64,000 bases of DNA from Bradyrhizobium manausense (GCF_018131105.1 NZ_JAFCJI010000002.1:1054001-1118000); one strand, 5' to 3'; counted from the first letter of the stretch, positions 7,488-17,450 are shown. A program made the numbers and translations. The notes: generated from the letters alone by a model not told the origin.

Positions 7488-8249
7488 TCAGCGTCCCAGA
7501 TAGACTTCGATGACCCGCTCGTTGGACGAGACTTGGTCGATGGTTCCTTCGGCGAGCACCGTGCCTTCATGCAGGCAGGTGACCTTGACCCCGAGCTCGC
7601 GCACGAACGTCATGTCGTGCTCGACCACCATGACGGTGTGGGTCCTGTTGATCTCCTTGAGCAGCTCGGCGGTGAGATGCGTCTCGACGTCGGTCATGCC
7701 GGCGACAGGTTCGTCGACCAGCAGGAGTTTTGGATCCTGCGCCAGCAGCATGCCGATCTCGAGCCATTGCTTCTGGCCGTGACTGAGGCTGCCGGCGAGG
7801 CGGTTGCGGGCGTCGGTGAGGCGGATCGTCTCCAGGACCTTGTCGATACGCCCGGACTCAGCCTTGCTGCCACGCCAGAACAGCGTGCCCTTGACGCTGT
7901 GATCGACGTTGAGCGCCAGCAGCAGATTGTCCTGCACGCTCTGGCTCTCGAACACGGTCGGTTTCTGGAATTTGCGGCCGATACCGAGCTCGGCGATGCG
8001 GGTCTCGTCCAGCCGCGTCAGGTCGGTGACGCCGTCGAACAGCACGGTGCCTTCATCCGGCTTGGTCTTGCCGGTGATGATGTCCATCATCGTGGTCTTG
8101 CCGGCACCGTTCGGGCCGATGATGGCGCGCATCTCGCCGGGCTCGAGCGTCAGCGACAGATTGTTGATGGCGTGAAAGCCATCGAACGAGACATGCACGC
8201 CGTCGAGATAGAGCATCGCGGAGGTCGCGCGGGTATCCATGACGTTCAT
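7488..8249 (-). CDS. urtD: Urea ABC transporter ATP-binding subunit UrtD
   Basis: A LivG-type ATPase of about 253 residues. Walker A GPNGAGKTT, signature LSHGQKQWLEIGMLL and Walker B KLLLVDEPVAGMTDVET are visible; SHGQKQWLEIGM is characteristic of UrtD. The ATG at 8249 (MNVMDTRATS) is preferred to a longer start inside urtC because it follows the urtC stop by 5 bases and has an upstream GGAG. It works with UrtE as the ATPase heterodimer. Confidence 0.96.
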   Translation of the reverse strand: MNVMDTRATSAMLYLDGVHVSFDGFHAINNLSLTLEPGEMRAIIGPNGAGKTTMMDIITGKTKPDEGTVLFDGVTDLTRLDETRIAELGIGRKFQKPTVFESQSVQDNLLLALNVDHSVKGTLFWRGSKAESGRIDKVLETIRLTDARNRLAGSLSHGQKQWLEIGMLLAQDPKLLLVDEPVAGMTDVETHLTAELLKEINRTHTVMVVEHDMTFVRELGVKVTCLHEGTVLAEGTIDQVSSNERVIEVYLGR

Positions 8250-8254
8250 GACCG

Positions 8255-9424
8255 CTACTCCGCCATGTTGGGTTCGATGACGCCGGCTTCGGCCGCCATA
8301 CTTACGGTGGCTGGAGCGGAGCGCCTCTCTCTCGACTGGTCGCGCCACGCATTGAAGGTGCCGACGATGCCCTTGGGTAGCAGCAGCGTCACCAGGATGA
8401 ACAACGCACCCAGCATGAACAGCCAGTATGGCGCCAGCACGCCTGAGGTGAAAAAGGTCTTGGCGTAGTTGACGACGATGGCACCGAGCGCCGCGCCGAC
8501 CAGCGTCCCGCGACCGCCGACCGCGACCCAGATCACCGCCTCGATCGAATTGCCAGGCGCGAATTCGGATGGATTGATGATGCCGACCTGCGGCACGTAG
8601 AGCGCACCGGCAACGCCGGCCATGCAGGCCGACAGCGTGAACACGAACAGCTTGTAGGATTCGACACGGTAGCCGAGGAAGCGGCTGCGCGATTCCGCAT
8701 CGCGGATGGCGATCAGCACCTTGCCGAGCTTGGAGGACACGACCGAGCGGCAGATCAGGAAGCTGAGGATCAGCGCCAAACAGCTCAGCGCGAACAAGGC
8801 GGCGCGCGTTCCCTCGGCCTGGACGTTGAAGCCCAGAATGTCCTTGAAGTCGGTCAGGCCGTTATTGCCGCCGAAGCCGAAATCGTTGCGGAAGAAGGCG
8901 AGCAGCAGCGCATACGTCATCGCCTGCGTGATGATCGACAGATACACGCCGGTGACGCGGGAGCGGAACGCGAGCCAGCCGAAGCAGAAGGCGAGCAGCC
9001 CAGGCACGAGCAGCACCATCAGCGCCGCGAACCAGAACATGTCGAAGCCGTACCAGGACCAAGGCAGCTTCGAATAGTTCAGGAACACCATGAAATCAGG
9101 CAGAACAGGGTTGCCGTAGACCCCGCGGGCGCCGATCTGCCGCATCAAATACATGCCCATGGCGTAGCCACCGAGCGCGAAGAAGGCGCCGTGGCCGAGC
9201 GAAAGGATGCCGCAATAGCCCCAGATCAGGTCGATCGAGAGCGCGAGAATGGCGTAGCAGACATACTTGCCCCAGAGCGCGACCAGATAGGTCGGCACCT
9301 GCAGGAACGAGCCCGCCGGCAGCAGCAGGTTGGAGAGCGGAATGAGGATGCCGCAGGCAGCGACGATCATCAGGAAGATCGCCGCGCCGCGGTCCAGCGA
9401 TCGCGTCAGCATGTGAGGGGTCAT
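8255..9424 (-). CDS. urtC: Urea ABC transporter permease UrtC
   Basis: A LivM-type inner-membrane permease of 389 residues with about ten hydrophobic segments. The motif SLGHGAFFALGGYAMGMYL and the cytoplasmic-loop region AIRDAESRSRFLGYRV are characteristic. The first ATG overlaps the urtB stop by four bases (ATGA), which indicates translational coupling. It forms the membrane channel with UrtB. Confidence 0.96.
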   Translation of the reverse strand: MTPHMLTRSLDRGAAIFLMIVAACGILIPLSNLLLPAGSFLQVPTYLVALWGKYVCYAILALSIDLIWGYCGILSLGHGAFFALGGYAMGMYLMRQIGARGVYGNPVLPDFMVFLNYSKLPWSWYGFDMFWFAALMVLLVPGLLAFCFGWLAFRSRVTGVYLSIITQAMTYALLLAFFRNDFGFGGNNGLTDFKDILGFNVQAEGTRAALFALSCLALILSFLICRSVVSSKLGKVLIAIRDAESRSRFLGYRVESYKLFVFTLSACMAGVAGALYVPQVGIINPSEFAPGNSIEAVIWVAVGGRGTLVGAALGAIVVNYAKTFFTSGVLAPYWLFMLGALFILVTLLLPKGIVGTFNAWRDQSRERRSAPATVSMAAEAGVIEPNMAE

Positions 9425-11031
9425 GCTTCCACCGCACGGCCCTTGAGCGCGAACAGTCCGCGCGGGCGCTTTTGAATGAAGAGGATGATGAGAACGAGGA
9501 TGGCGATCTTGCCGAGCACGGCGCCGGCGACCGGCTCCAGGAACTTGTTGGCGATGCCGAGCGTAAAGGCTCCGACCAGCGTACCCCAGAGATTACCGAC
9601 ACCGCCGAACACCACGACCATGAAGCTGTCGATGATGTAGCTCTGACCGAGATTGGGGCTGACATTGTCGATCTGCGACAGCGCCACGCCTGCGATGCCG
9701 GCAATCCCCGAGCCGAGCCCGAAAGTCAGGGCGTCGACGCGCGAGGTCGCGATGCCCATCGAGGCCGCCATGCGGCGGTTCTGCGTCACCGCGCGCATCT
9801 CGAGGCCGAGTGCCGTGTATCGCAACATGGCGAGCAGGATCGCGAACACGGCGAGCGTGAAGACCAGAATCCAGAGCCGGTTATAGGTGATGGTGATCTG
9901 ACCGAGCTCGAACGCACCGCTCATCCAGGAGGGGTTGCCGACCTCGCGATTGGTCGGGCCGAACATGGTGCGCACCGCCTGCTGGAGCACCAGCGACAGG
10001 CCCCAGGTCGCGAGCAGTGTCTCCAGCGGCCGGCCGTAGAGGAAGCGGATGATGCTGCGCTCGATCAGCACGCCGATGGCGCCGGCGACGAGGAAGGCGA
10101 GCGGCACGGCGATCAGCAGCGAATAGTCGAACAGAGCGGGGTAGCGGGTGCGGATCAGCTCCTGCACCACGAAAGTGGTGTAGGCGCCGATCATCACCAT
10201 CTCGCCATGGGCCATGTTGATGACGCCCATCACGCCGAAGGTGATGGCAAGGCCGATCGCGGCGAGCAGCAGCACCGATCCAAGCGACAGGCCGTACCAG
10301 GCGTTCTGCACCGTGGACCAGACCGCAAGCGAACTCTGAATCGAGCTGATGGCACTCGTTGCGGCCTTTGCCACGGAGGCCGGCTGGTCCGTACCGATGT
10401 CGGACAGTAGCGCCAGCGCTTCCTGATCGCCGCGCGCCTTGATGGTGGCGACGGCCTCGAGCTTCTGCACTTCGGTGGCATCGGACTTGAACAGCAGGAT
10501 TGCCGCGCGCGCTTCACCGAGCGCGGTCCTGGCCGCCTTGTTGGTTTCCTTGACAAGTGCGCTTTCGACGGGATCGAGCGCAGTCTCCTCATGCGACTTG
10601 AAGACGGATTGTGCGGCCTGAAGCCTCGCGCCGAGATCGGGCGACTGCAGCGTCAGGCTGCCGAGCGCGGCATCGACGCTGCGGCGCAGCCGGTTGTTGA
10701 GGCGAACGGCGCTGGCGCTGTCAGGCACACTGGCGACGGCCCCGCCGGTCGCAGCATCGATCGACTTGCCGTCGCTGCCGGTGACGTAAACCTTCTTGCT
10801 GTCGGGATCGGCCATGAGCCGACCGTCCTGGAGCGCATTGATGATCGGGAAAGCGAGCTTGTTGCCGCTGCTGGCAACCACACCGATCGCTTCTTCCGTA
10901 TCGGAATAGTCGTCGTTGGCGAATTTGGCGACCGCATCCTCGAACGGACCGGCAAAGGCCGGCAGCGCGAATGCGATCAGAAGAAGCGAGAGAACAAAGG
11001 TGCAGAGACGAGCGGATAGGTTGGTTGGCAC
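9421..11031 (-). CDS. urtB: Urea ABC transporter permease UrtB with extracytoplasmic N-domain
   Basis: A 536-residue LivH-type permease. Residues 1-27 are a signal peptide (LLLIAFALPAFAGPF), residues of about 28-225 form a soluble periplasmic domain, and the rest is the multi-spanning channel with GVINMAHGEMVMIGAYTTF and the loop AVTQNRRMAASMGI. The added N-domain is usual for UrtB and separates it from amino-acid LivH. It follows urtA by 82 bases that hold an imperfect hairpin. Confidence 0.96.
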   Translation of the reverse strand: MPTNLSARLCTFVLSLLLIAFALPAFAGPFEDAVAKFANDDYSDTEEAIGVVASSGNKLAFPIINALQDGRLMADPDSKKVYVTGSDGKSIDAATGGAVASVPDSASAVRLNNRLRRSVDAALGSLTLQSPDLGARLQAAQSVFKSHEETALDPVESALVKETNKAARTALGEARAAILLFKSDATEVQKLEAVATIKARGDQEALALLSDIGTDQPASVAKAATSAISSIQSSLAVWSTVQNAWYGLSLGSVLLLAAIGLAITFGVMGVINMAHGEMVMIGAYTTFVVQELIRTRYPALFDYSLLIAVPLAFLVAGAIGVLIERSIIRFLYGRPLETLLATWGLSLVLQQAVRTMFGPTNREVGNPSWMSGAFELGQITITYNRLWILVFTLAVFAILLAMLRYTALGLEMRAVTQNRRMAASMGIATSRVDALTFGLGSGIAGIAGVALSQIDNVSPNLGQSYIIDSFMVVVFGGVGNLWGTLVGAFTLGIANKFLEPVAGAVLGKIAILVLIILFIQKRPRGLFALKGRAVEA

Positions 11032-11052
11032 TGTGGATCACCCCGGCAGAAG

Positions 11053-11086
11053 TGGGGAGAAGGCGGCGGAATAGCCGTCTCCTCCC
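11053..11086 (-). terminator. Imperfect hairpin between urtA and urtB (possible attenuator)
   Basis: In the urtA-urtB gap a GC-rich imperfect dyad is present (GGGAGGAGACGGC pairing with GCCGCCTTCTCCCC around a short loop). There is no T-run. Such intergenic stems often let a binding-protein message accumulate above its permease message; that role here is inference. Confidence 0.4.
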
Positions 11087-11113
11087 ATTGTGCAATCGAA
11101 TGTCAGATCCGGA

Positions 11114-12436
11114 TCAGGAACCGGCGCCGAGGCACTTGTTGGTCTTGGTGTTGAAGTTGCCGCACTTCTTGCCGACCCAGTCGCCGATCAGGTCCTTGGA
11201 GCCGTCGAGCTCCTTCGACCAGGCGTCGCCCGCCACGAGGCCCGGGGTCTTCCAGACCACGTCGAACTGGCCGTTACCCTTGATCTCGCCGATGAACACC
11301 GGCTTGGTGATGTGGTGGTTCGGCAGCATCTTCGACACGCCACCGGTCAGGTTCGGCGCCTCGATGCCGGGAAGCGCATCGATCACCTTGTCCGGATCGG
11401 TCGACTTCACCTGCTCGACCGCCTTCACCCACATGTTGAAGCCGATCACGTGGGCTTCCATCGGGTCGTTGGTCGTGCGCTTGGGATTCTTGGTGTAGGT
11501 CTGCCAATCCTTGATGAACTTCTCGTTGGCCGGGGTCTTGATCGACTCGAAGTAGTTCCAGGCGGCGAGATGGCCGACCAGCGGCTTGGTGTCGATGCCG
11601 GCGAGTTCTTCCTCACCCACCGAGAACGCGACCACCGGGATGTCCTTCGCCTTGATGCCCTGGTTGCCGAGTTCCTTGTAGAAGGGGACGTTGGCGTCGC
11701 CGTTGATGGTCGAGACCACCGCGGTCTTCTTGCCGGCCGAGCCGAACTTCTTGATATCGGCCACGATGGTCTGCCAGTCGGAGTGACCGAACGGCGTGTA
11801 GTTGATCATGATGTCGTCCTGGGCGACACCCTTCGACTTCAGATAGGCTTCCAGGATCTTGTTGGTGGTGCGCGGATAGACGTAGTCGGTGCCCGCGAGC
11901 ACCCAGCGCTTCACCTTCTCTTCCTTCATCAAATAGTCGACGGCGGGGATCGCTTGCTGGTTCGGAGCAGCGCCGGTGTAGAACACGTTGCGCTCGGACT
12001 CTTCACCCTCGTACTGCACGGGGTAGAACAGGATGTTGTTGAGCTCCTTGAACACCGGGAGCACCGACTTGCGCGACACCGAGGTCCAGCAGCCGAACAC
12101 GACCGCGACCTTGTCCTTGGTGATCAGCTCGCGCGCCTTCTCGGCGAACAGCGGCCAGTTCGAGGCGGGGTCGACGACGACGGCCTCGAGCTTCTTCCCG
12201 AGCACGCCACCCTTCTTGTTCTGTTCGTCGATGAGGAAGAGGATGGTGTCCTTCAGCGTGGTTTCGCTGATGGCCATGGTGCCGGAGAGGGAGTGCAGGA
12301 CGCCGATCTTGATGGTGTCCTCCGCGGCCTTCGCGCCGGAAATGGACGCCAGGCCGAGCATCAGTCCTGCACTCGCGGCGAGCACGCCGCGGCGGCTGAA
12401 TGACGCCGCGATATGATGAATGGATTTGGTAGGCAT
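11114..12436 (-). CDS. urtA: Urea ABC transporter substrate-binding protein UrtA
   Basis: The periplasmic urea-binding protein of the UrtABCDE importer, 440 residues. The N-terminus carries a twin-arginine-like signal (SFSRRGVLAASAGLMLG) ending near GAKAAED, so export may be by Tat. The mature part has family segments IKIGVLHSLSGTMAISE, GCWTSVSRKSVLP and FYPVQYEGEESERNVFYTGA. It is the first gene of the long urt-ure unit; a consensus sigma-54 promoter lies about 80-90 bases upstream of the ATG, so induction by nitrogen limitation is expected. Confidence 0.97.
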   Translation of the reverse strand: MPTKSIHHIAASFSRRGVLAASAGLMLGLASISGAKAAEDTIKIGVLHSLSGTMAISETTLKDTILFLIDEQNKKGGVLGKKLEAVVVDPASNWPLFAEKARELITKDKVAVVFGCWTSVSRKSVLPVFKELNNILFYPVQYEGEESERNVFYTGAAPNQQAIPAVDYLMKEEKVKRWVLAGTDYVYPRTTNKILEAYLKSKGVAQDDIMINYTPFGHSDWQTIVADIKKFGSAGKKTAVVSTINGDANVPFYKELGNQGIKAKDIPVVAFSVGEEELAGIDTKPLVGHLAAWNYFESIKTPANEKFIKDWQTYTKNPKRTTNDPMEAHVIGFNMWVKAVEQVKSTDPDKVIDALPGIEAPNLTGGVSKMLPNHHITKPVFIGEIKGNGQFDVVWKTPGLVAGDAWSKELDGSKDLIGDWVGKKCGNFNTKTNKCLGAGS

Positions 12437-12512
12437 GGATGTATCATCTCCCTGACGCAGACGTGAAAAACGCTGCGAAACGGCCCCACGGCCGCCTGCG
12501 GTTAACGGAATC

Positions 12513-12527
12513 GCAAGAACCGTGCCA
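12513..12527 (-). promoter_or_regulatory. Sigma-54 (RpoN) promoter for urtA
   Basis: Reading on the minus strand from 12527 to 12513 gives TGGCAC, five bases, TTGC, a full match to the core -24/-12 elements recognised by RpoN. It points at urtA, whose ATG lies about 77 bases downstream. Sigma-54 control with the activator NtrC fits a urea uptake and urease unit under nitrogen limitation; the activator is inferred. Confidence 0.85.
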
Positions 12528-12581
12528 TGGGCCGGGCGCCCGCCAAGTAATTGGTCAATCTAGATAATTTCGTCGCAATCA

Positions 12582-12685
12582 AAATTTAGCCACGGCCTGA
12601 TTGCTCAAATCTTGAGCTCATAAAATGGATGCTTAAGTGGCAATCAGTTCATTTTTTAAGCAGACGACCTTCGCTGGCTAAATTT
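12582..12685. promoter_or_regulatory. Nested palindromes upstream of the urt promoter
   Basis: Three dyads are nested in a locally AT-rich stretch. The outer pair is AAATTTAGCC (12582-12591) with GGCTAAATTT (12676-12685), the middle pair CTGATTGC (12597-12604) with GCAATCAG (12640-12647), and the inner palindrome GCTCAAATCTTGAGC (12603-12617). They lie about 55-160 bases upstream of the -24 element, where an enhancer-binding protein would sit. None is a clear match to the NtrC consensus, so the factor is unknown. Confidence 0.55.
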
Positions 12686-12958
12686 GCGGCATAACTATTT
12701 TTGCACCGCAATCGCCGTTTAAGGTCCCCCTGCCTTGAAAGCGCCCCCTGAATGTTCCATATGACTGTGCGAGACCTCTTGCGAATCAAGGGGTCGTAGC
12801 GAGCCGCGTGTTCTTAAGCCCATACGGGCGTCTGGCTTGCCCCATAATCTCCCAAGCCATCCGACACCCCAAACACGCAGGTGTCCTCTCGACACCCTTA
12901 TGCGCGCGCCCCGCTGATTGCGTCGGGCGCCTGCATTTGACATGGAAAGAACCATCTT

Positions 12959-14500
<1,542 letters not shown>

Positions 14501-14523
14501 CCGTCCACGACCTGGAGAAATTC

Positions 14524-14811
14524 ATGGCTAAGGAAGAGCTGATCCAGTTCGAAGGACTGGTCACCGAAATCCTCCCCGACGCGCGCTACCGCGTGCAGCT
14601 CGACGCCGGGCACGAGATCGTCGCCTACACCGCCGGCAAGATGAAGAAGAACCGCATCAAGACGCTGGCGGGAGACCGCGTGACGGTGGAGATGTCGCCC
14701 TACGACCTCGAAAAGGGCCGGCTGATTTTCCGTCACAAGGACGAACGTCCGAGCGGAATGGGCGGACCTCCCCGTCCCGGACAGCGTGGCGGCCAATTCC
14801 GTCGCCGTTAA
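14524..14811 (+). CDS. infA: Translation initiation factor IF-1 with C-terminal extension
   Basis: IF-1 is a one-domain OB-fold protein that occupies the ribosomal A site during initiation. Residues 1-72 match the family (MAKEELIQFEGLVTEILPDA, then HEIVAYTAGKMKKNRIKTLAGDRVTVEMSPYDL, shown here in parts). The protein is 95 residues, about 23 longer than the usual 72; the extra tail is Pro/Gly/Arg-rich (RPSGMGG, then GQRGGQFRRR) and resembles an RNA-binding tail. It follows the helicase by 23 bases and precedes a cold-shock protein, so it may be a second, stress-linked IF-1; that is inference. Confidence 0.93.
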   Translation: MAKEELIQFEGLVTEILPDARYRVQLDAGHEIVAYTAGKMKKNRIKTLAGDRVTVEMSPYDLEKGRLIFRHKDERPSGMGGPPRPGQRGGQFRRR

Positions 14812-14858
14812 CGGCCCGCCGCGCGCAAGCGCGGCATGGAAATTCCGACCTGTATGCT

Positions 14859-14885
14859 GATCCGCCGTGGGTAACCCGGCGGATC
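14859..14885 (+). terminator. Strong hairpin after infA
   Basis: A perfect 9-base stem (GATCCGCCG and CGGCGGATC) encloses a 9-base loop. It lies 47 bases after the infA stop and is followed by AAAAAA rather than a T-run, so it is not a standard intrinsic terminator on this strand. It may end or stabilise the rhlE-infA message. Confidence 0.45.
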
Positions 14886-15028
14886 AAAAAATCGTGCACG
14901 TCAGGATTGTTTTGGAGCCCTATTTCCAATAAAATGGGCTTATCGATTTTCGGCCGGACGATATTAGCATCCACCGGTACAGCCGGTTCAGACACGCTGA
15001 CGACCCTTCCAAAAATTCGATCTAACCT

Positions 15029-15044
15029 GCCTGCGCAAGCAGGC
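15029..15044 (+). promoter_or_regulatory. Tetraloop hairpin in the csp leader
   Basis: A 6-base perfect stem GCCTGC/GCAGGC with the tetraloop GCAA lies 35 bases upstream of the csp ATG, just before the Shine-Dalgarno region (GAGAAGGGA). Leaders of cold-shock genes often fold in a temperature-sensitive way; a role here is inference. Confidence 0.45.
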
Positions 15045-15078
15045 TCTGACATTGTGTTCTTTGAGAAGGGACTACCCC

Positions 15079-15291
15079 ATGAGCATGGGAACCGTGAAGT
15101 GGTTTAACGCGACCAAGGGCTTCGGCTTCATCCAGCCCGACGACGGCGGCCAGGACGTTTTCGTTCACATCAGCGCCGTCGAGCGTGCCGGCCTCGGCTC
15201 GCTGCGCGAAGGCCAGAAGATCTCCTACGAGATCGTTGCCGATCGCCGCTCCGGCAAGTCGGCTGCCGACAATCTCCGCGACGCAGGCTGA
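15079..15291 (+). CDS. Cold-shock domain protein (CspA family)
   Basis: A 70-residue single cold-shock domain, an RNA chaperone that melts secondary structure. RNP1 is KGFGFIQP and RNP2 is VFVHIS; the opening MGTVKWFNATKGFGFI is canonical. The ATG at 15079 (ATGAGCATGGGA) has AGAAGGGA upstream and is preferred to an upstream ATG at 15052. It lies downstream of rhlE and infA, which together form a group of translation and RNA-structure genes. A bidirectional terminator follows at 15349-15377. Confidence 0.95.
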   Translation: MSMGTVKWFNATKGFGFIQPDDGGQDVFVHISAVERAGLGSLREGQKISYEIVADRRSGKSAADNLRDAG

Positions 15292-15348
15292 TCTCTAGCG
15301 CGCCCTTATGGCGCGTACACGGATCGGCGCGAGCGCGCTGAACAACGG

Positions 15349-15377
15349 AAAAGGCCGTGCGGATGCACGGCCTTTTT
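15349..15377. terminator. Bidirectional rho-independent terminator between csp and tadG-like gene
   Basis: The stem GGCCGTGC, loop GGAT, stem GCACGGCC is followed by TTTTT on the plus strand and preceded by AAAA, which reads TTTT on the minus strand. It can therefore end transcription of csp from the left and of the pilin-like genes from the right. Confidence 0.85.
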
Positions 15378-15398
15378 CATGTCTGACGGGCGATGCGC

Positions 15399-15974
15399 TC
15401 AATAGGTCGTGCAGGCCGTATCCGGGCTGTAATAGACGCAGGAAGATTGGCGCGGGCGCGTATACGAGACATCGCTCAGCGTGATCGCGCTCTTGAGGAC
15501 GTAACCGACCGACGGCGTGTAGATGTAGCTGACCTCGCTGAAGATCAGATACGTGCCGGCGATCGCAAGCGTGGTCGGAATCGAGACCGTCGATTTCTGG
15601 GTCCGCGGCGCCGACCCCTTGCTCCACTGAACATGCGCCGTCTGCGTCGAATCCACATAGAGCTCGGTGATCGTCGCCGTCACCGGTGTCGCGGAATAAG
15701 GCGTCATGATCGCGGTCGATGCCGCGAAGAAATTGGTCATGTCGGCATCGGCAACCGACGTCGATTGCGAAGTCAGGTCCGACAGCGTGCGGGCCATCAG
15801 CGTCACCTTGCGATCGATCGCCACGGCCGACGAGAATTCGACCGTGCCGAAGAACATCACCAGCATCAGCGGCACGATCACCGCGAACTCGGTGGCCGCG
15901 AGCCCCCTGCCATCGGCCAGGAATTCATACGCGGAGAAACGGGTCGCCCGCCAGAATTTCGCAATCATCTGCAT
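15399..15974 (-). CDS. TadE/TadG-like pseudopilin, Tad pilus locus
   Basis: A 191-residue minor-pilin-like protein. Around residues 20-50 it shows the TadE signature (GLAATEFAVIVPLMLVMFFG), with the conserved Glu after the hydrophilic leader followed by one transmembrane helix; the rest is a Ser/Thr-rich periplasmic domain with two C-terminal cysteines (SSCVYYSPDTACTTY). Start at 15974 or two codons later at 15968. It lies 22 bases downstream of another TadE-like gene and is probably co-transcribed with it. Such proteins are needed for Flp pilus assembly. Confidence 0.87.
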   Translation of the reverse strand: MQMIAKFWRATRFSAYEFLADGRGLAATEFAVIVPLMLVMFFGTVEFSSAVAIDRKVTLMARTLSDLTSQSTSVADADMTNFFAASTAIMTPYSATPVTATITELYVDSTQTAHVQWSKGSAPRTQKSTVSIPTTLAIAGTYLIFSEVSYIYTPSVGYVLKSAITLSDVSYTRPRQSSCVYYSPDTACTTY

Positions 15975-15996
15975 CGCTCTGTCCGGTCCGTTGATC

Positions 15997-16575
15997 TCAA
16001 TAGGGCTCGTTCTTGAACGCGGCCGTAGCCACCAGCAACCGCTTGCTGGTGCTGCCGCAGCCGATATTGTAGCCAAGCCCGGTGACGAACAGCGGCCACT
16101 GATAGAACAGCCGGACCACCACGATGTCGCCGGCGTTGCCCGCGCTGTAGTTCATGTTGGTGTCGAAGTTACAGGCCGCATCGAGATGGGTGGGCAGCGT
16201 CACGGCCGAGAACGACGAGAAACTGGTGACGTCGACGTACAGGCTGTTGCAATCAAACAGTGCCGGGATCTGGCTGCAGACGTAGGTCTTGAACGTCGCT
16301 TGCGTGCAAGCCTTGGCGACGCCGCCCACCGCGCAAGCCGTCACAGACCCCGATTGCGCCTGGCCGGTCAGCACCACGCGCGCGGAATTCTGCGTGATGG
16401 TCTCGAGCACCTGGCCCGAGAAGAACACCAGCGCCGTCTCGATGATGGCAAACAGCAGCGCGAAGAAGATCGGCGCAACCAGCGCGAACTCGACCGCTGC
16501 GGATCCGCGACGATTGCCGCGAAATCTGCGCAGTGCAGTCCGGAGTTTGAACCTCGAAGGTGCAGGCGATGGCAT
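15997..16575 (-). CDS. TadE-like pseudopilin, Tad pilus locus
   Basis: A 192-residue protein with an Arg-rich cytoplasmic leader, the TadE motif GSAAVEFALVAPIFFALLFA as a single transmembrane segment, and a periplasmic domain with several cysteines. The ATG at 16575 (MPSPAPSRFK) with AGGGAA upstream is preferred to a GTG at 16605. It is the upstream partner of the TadG-like gene at 15399-15974 and shares strand and spacing, forming a minor-pilin pair of the Tad system. Confidence 0.87.
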   Translation of the reverse strand: MPSPAPSRFKLRTALRRFRGNRRGSAAVEFALVAPIFFALLFAIIETALVFFSGQVLETITQNSARVVLTGQAQSGSVTACAVGGVAKACTQATFKTYVCSQIPALFDCNSLYVDVTSFSSFSAVTLPTHLDAACNFDTNMNYSAGNAGDIVVVRLFYQWPLFVTGLGYNIGCGSTSKRLLVATAAFKNEPY

Positions 16576-16738
16576 CGCGTCAAATTCCCTGGCGGCGGCG
16601 ATCACAGGCCCTGACCAGTACCGGAAACTGATTGTTTAAGTGTTTCAGGCGATCCGCACCGGCCGGCCCGAGTCGTTTAGAACGGGTTAACCACGCCATC
16701 TCGCCAATGCAGGTACCGGCTCAGGCGGGAGCGCCCGT

Positions 16739-16757
16739 GCGGGACCAGAGGTCCCGC
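16739..16757. terminator. GC-rich hairpin downstream of the secretin-N protein gene
   Basis: GCGGGACC, loop AGA, GGTCCCGC forms a perfect 8-base stem 44 bases beyond the stop of the minus-strand gene at 16801. There is no T-run, so a terminator role is only possible. The rest of the 16576-16800 gap shows nothing further. Confidence 0.4.
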
Positions 16758-16800
16758 CGGTCACCCGATCACGATGACTTTGTCGTGCTAGTTCGTCTTG

Positions 16801-17301
16801 TTAGTTCGCCTTGGCCGCCGGCGCGGCCGCCGTGCCGCTGGCATTGCTGTTCAGCGTACCGGCCTGGCTCATCGTGGTGTTGAAGTAGTTGTCGCTGTCG
16901 CCGAGCGTGACGCGACGCTGGCAAAGCGGCATGCAGCTATAGGATTCCCGCTCGACCCCGCGATAGACGGTCACAAGCCGGTCGCTCGGACCTTCGACCT
17001 GGATCTGCCGGTCGATCAGGATCTCTCCGCCGCGATCGAGCGCGATGAAGTTGGTGGCGCCGTAGCCTTTGCCTGTTACGACGATCATTCCGCCGGGCTG
17101 AAGCGTCACGTCGGCGATCAGCGGATTGCCGACCACGATCGTCGCCACCTTGCCGGGCAGCCGCACCAGCTTGGCCTGGTCGACATTCACGGCGATGGTA
17201 TCGACGGTGGGCTCCGCGAGGCCAATGGCCGGCGAAGCCAGCACAGCAGCCGTAGCCAGAAGACAGATGCGCGCATGATGGCGCAGGAACTCTTTACGCA
17301 T
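16801..17301 (-). CDS. Secretin N-domain-like pilus assembly protein (CpaC N-domain only)
   Basis: A 166-residue exported protein with a signal peptide (LLATAAVLASPAIGLAEP) and one domain like the N-terminal part of CpaC/RcpA (VNVDQAKLVRLPGKVATIVVGNPLIADVT, quoted here only by its start VNVDQAKLVRLPGKVATIVV). No secretin channel domain follows; the tail is Ala/Asn-rich. Proteins of this type accompany tad loci and may help the CpaC secretin or bind the pilus at the periplasmic side. Full CpaC is encoded separately at 20479-21972. The ATG at 17301 (MRKEFLRHHAR) is preferred to one seven codons upstream. Confidence 0.82.
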   Translation of the reverse strand: MRKEFLRHHARICLLATAAVLASPAIGLAEPTVDTIAVNVDQAKLVRLPGKVATIVVGNPLIADVTLQPGGMIVVTGKGYGATNFIALDRGGEILIDRQIQVEGPSDRLVTVYRGVERESYSCMPLCQRRVTLGDSDNYFNTTMSQAGTLNSNASGTAAAPAAKAN

Positions 17302-17450
17302 ACTCTTACCCCGGGACGTCACAAACCGGCATAATCGATCAGGAAGCGGAGCCGGCGCCCGACCCGGTTAACCTGCCTGTAATTCGTGAACGTTCCGCAA
17401 ACTCGCCGACTATTGTTCTAACGGATTGACGTTTTGTCGCCCGAGGGCGC

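Larger units (their letters stand above)
12437..12958. other. Divergent intergenic region between urtA and rhlE
   Basis: This 522-base gap separates urtA (minus) from the helicase gene (plus). The urtA side holds the sigma-54 promoter at 12513-12527 and an AT-rich zone with nested palindromes at 12582-12685. The helicase side (about 12720-12958) is GC-rich, with no convincing ORF and no promoter that can be called with confidence. Conceptual ORFs on the minus strand at 12719-13261 have no conserved features. Confidence 0.7.
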
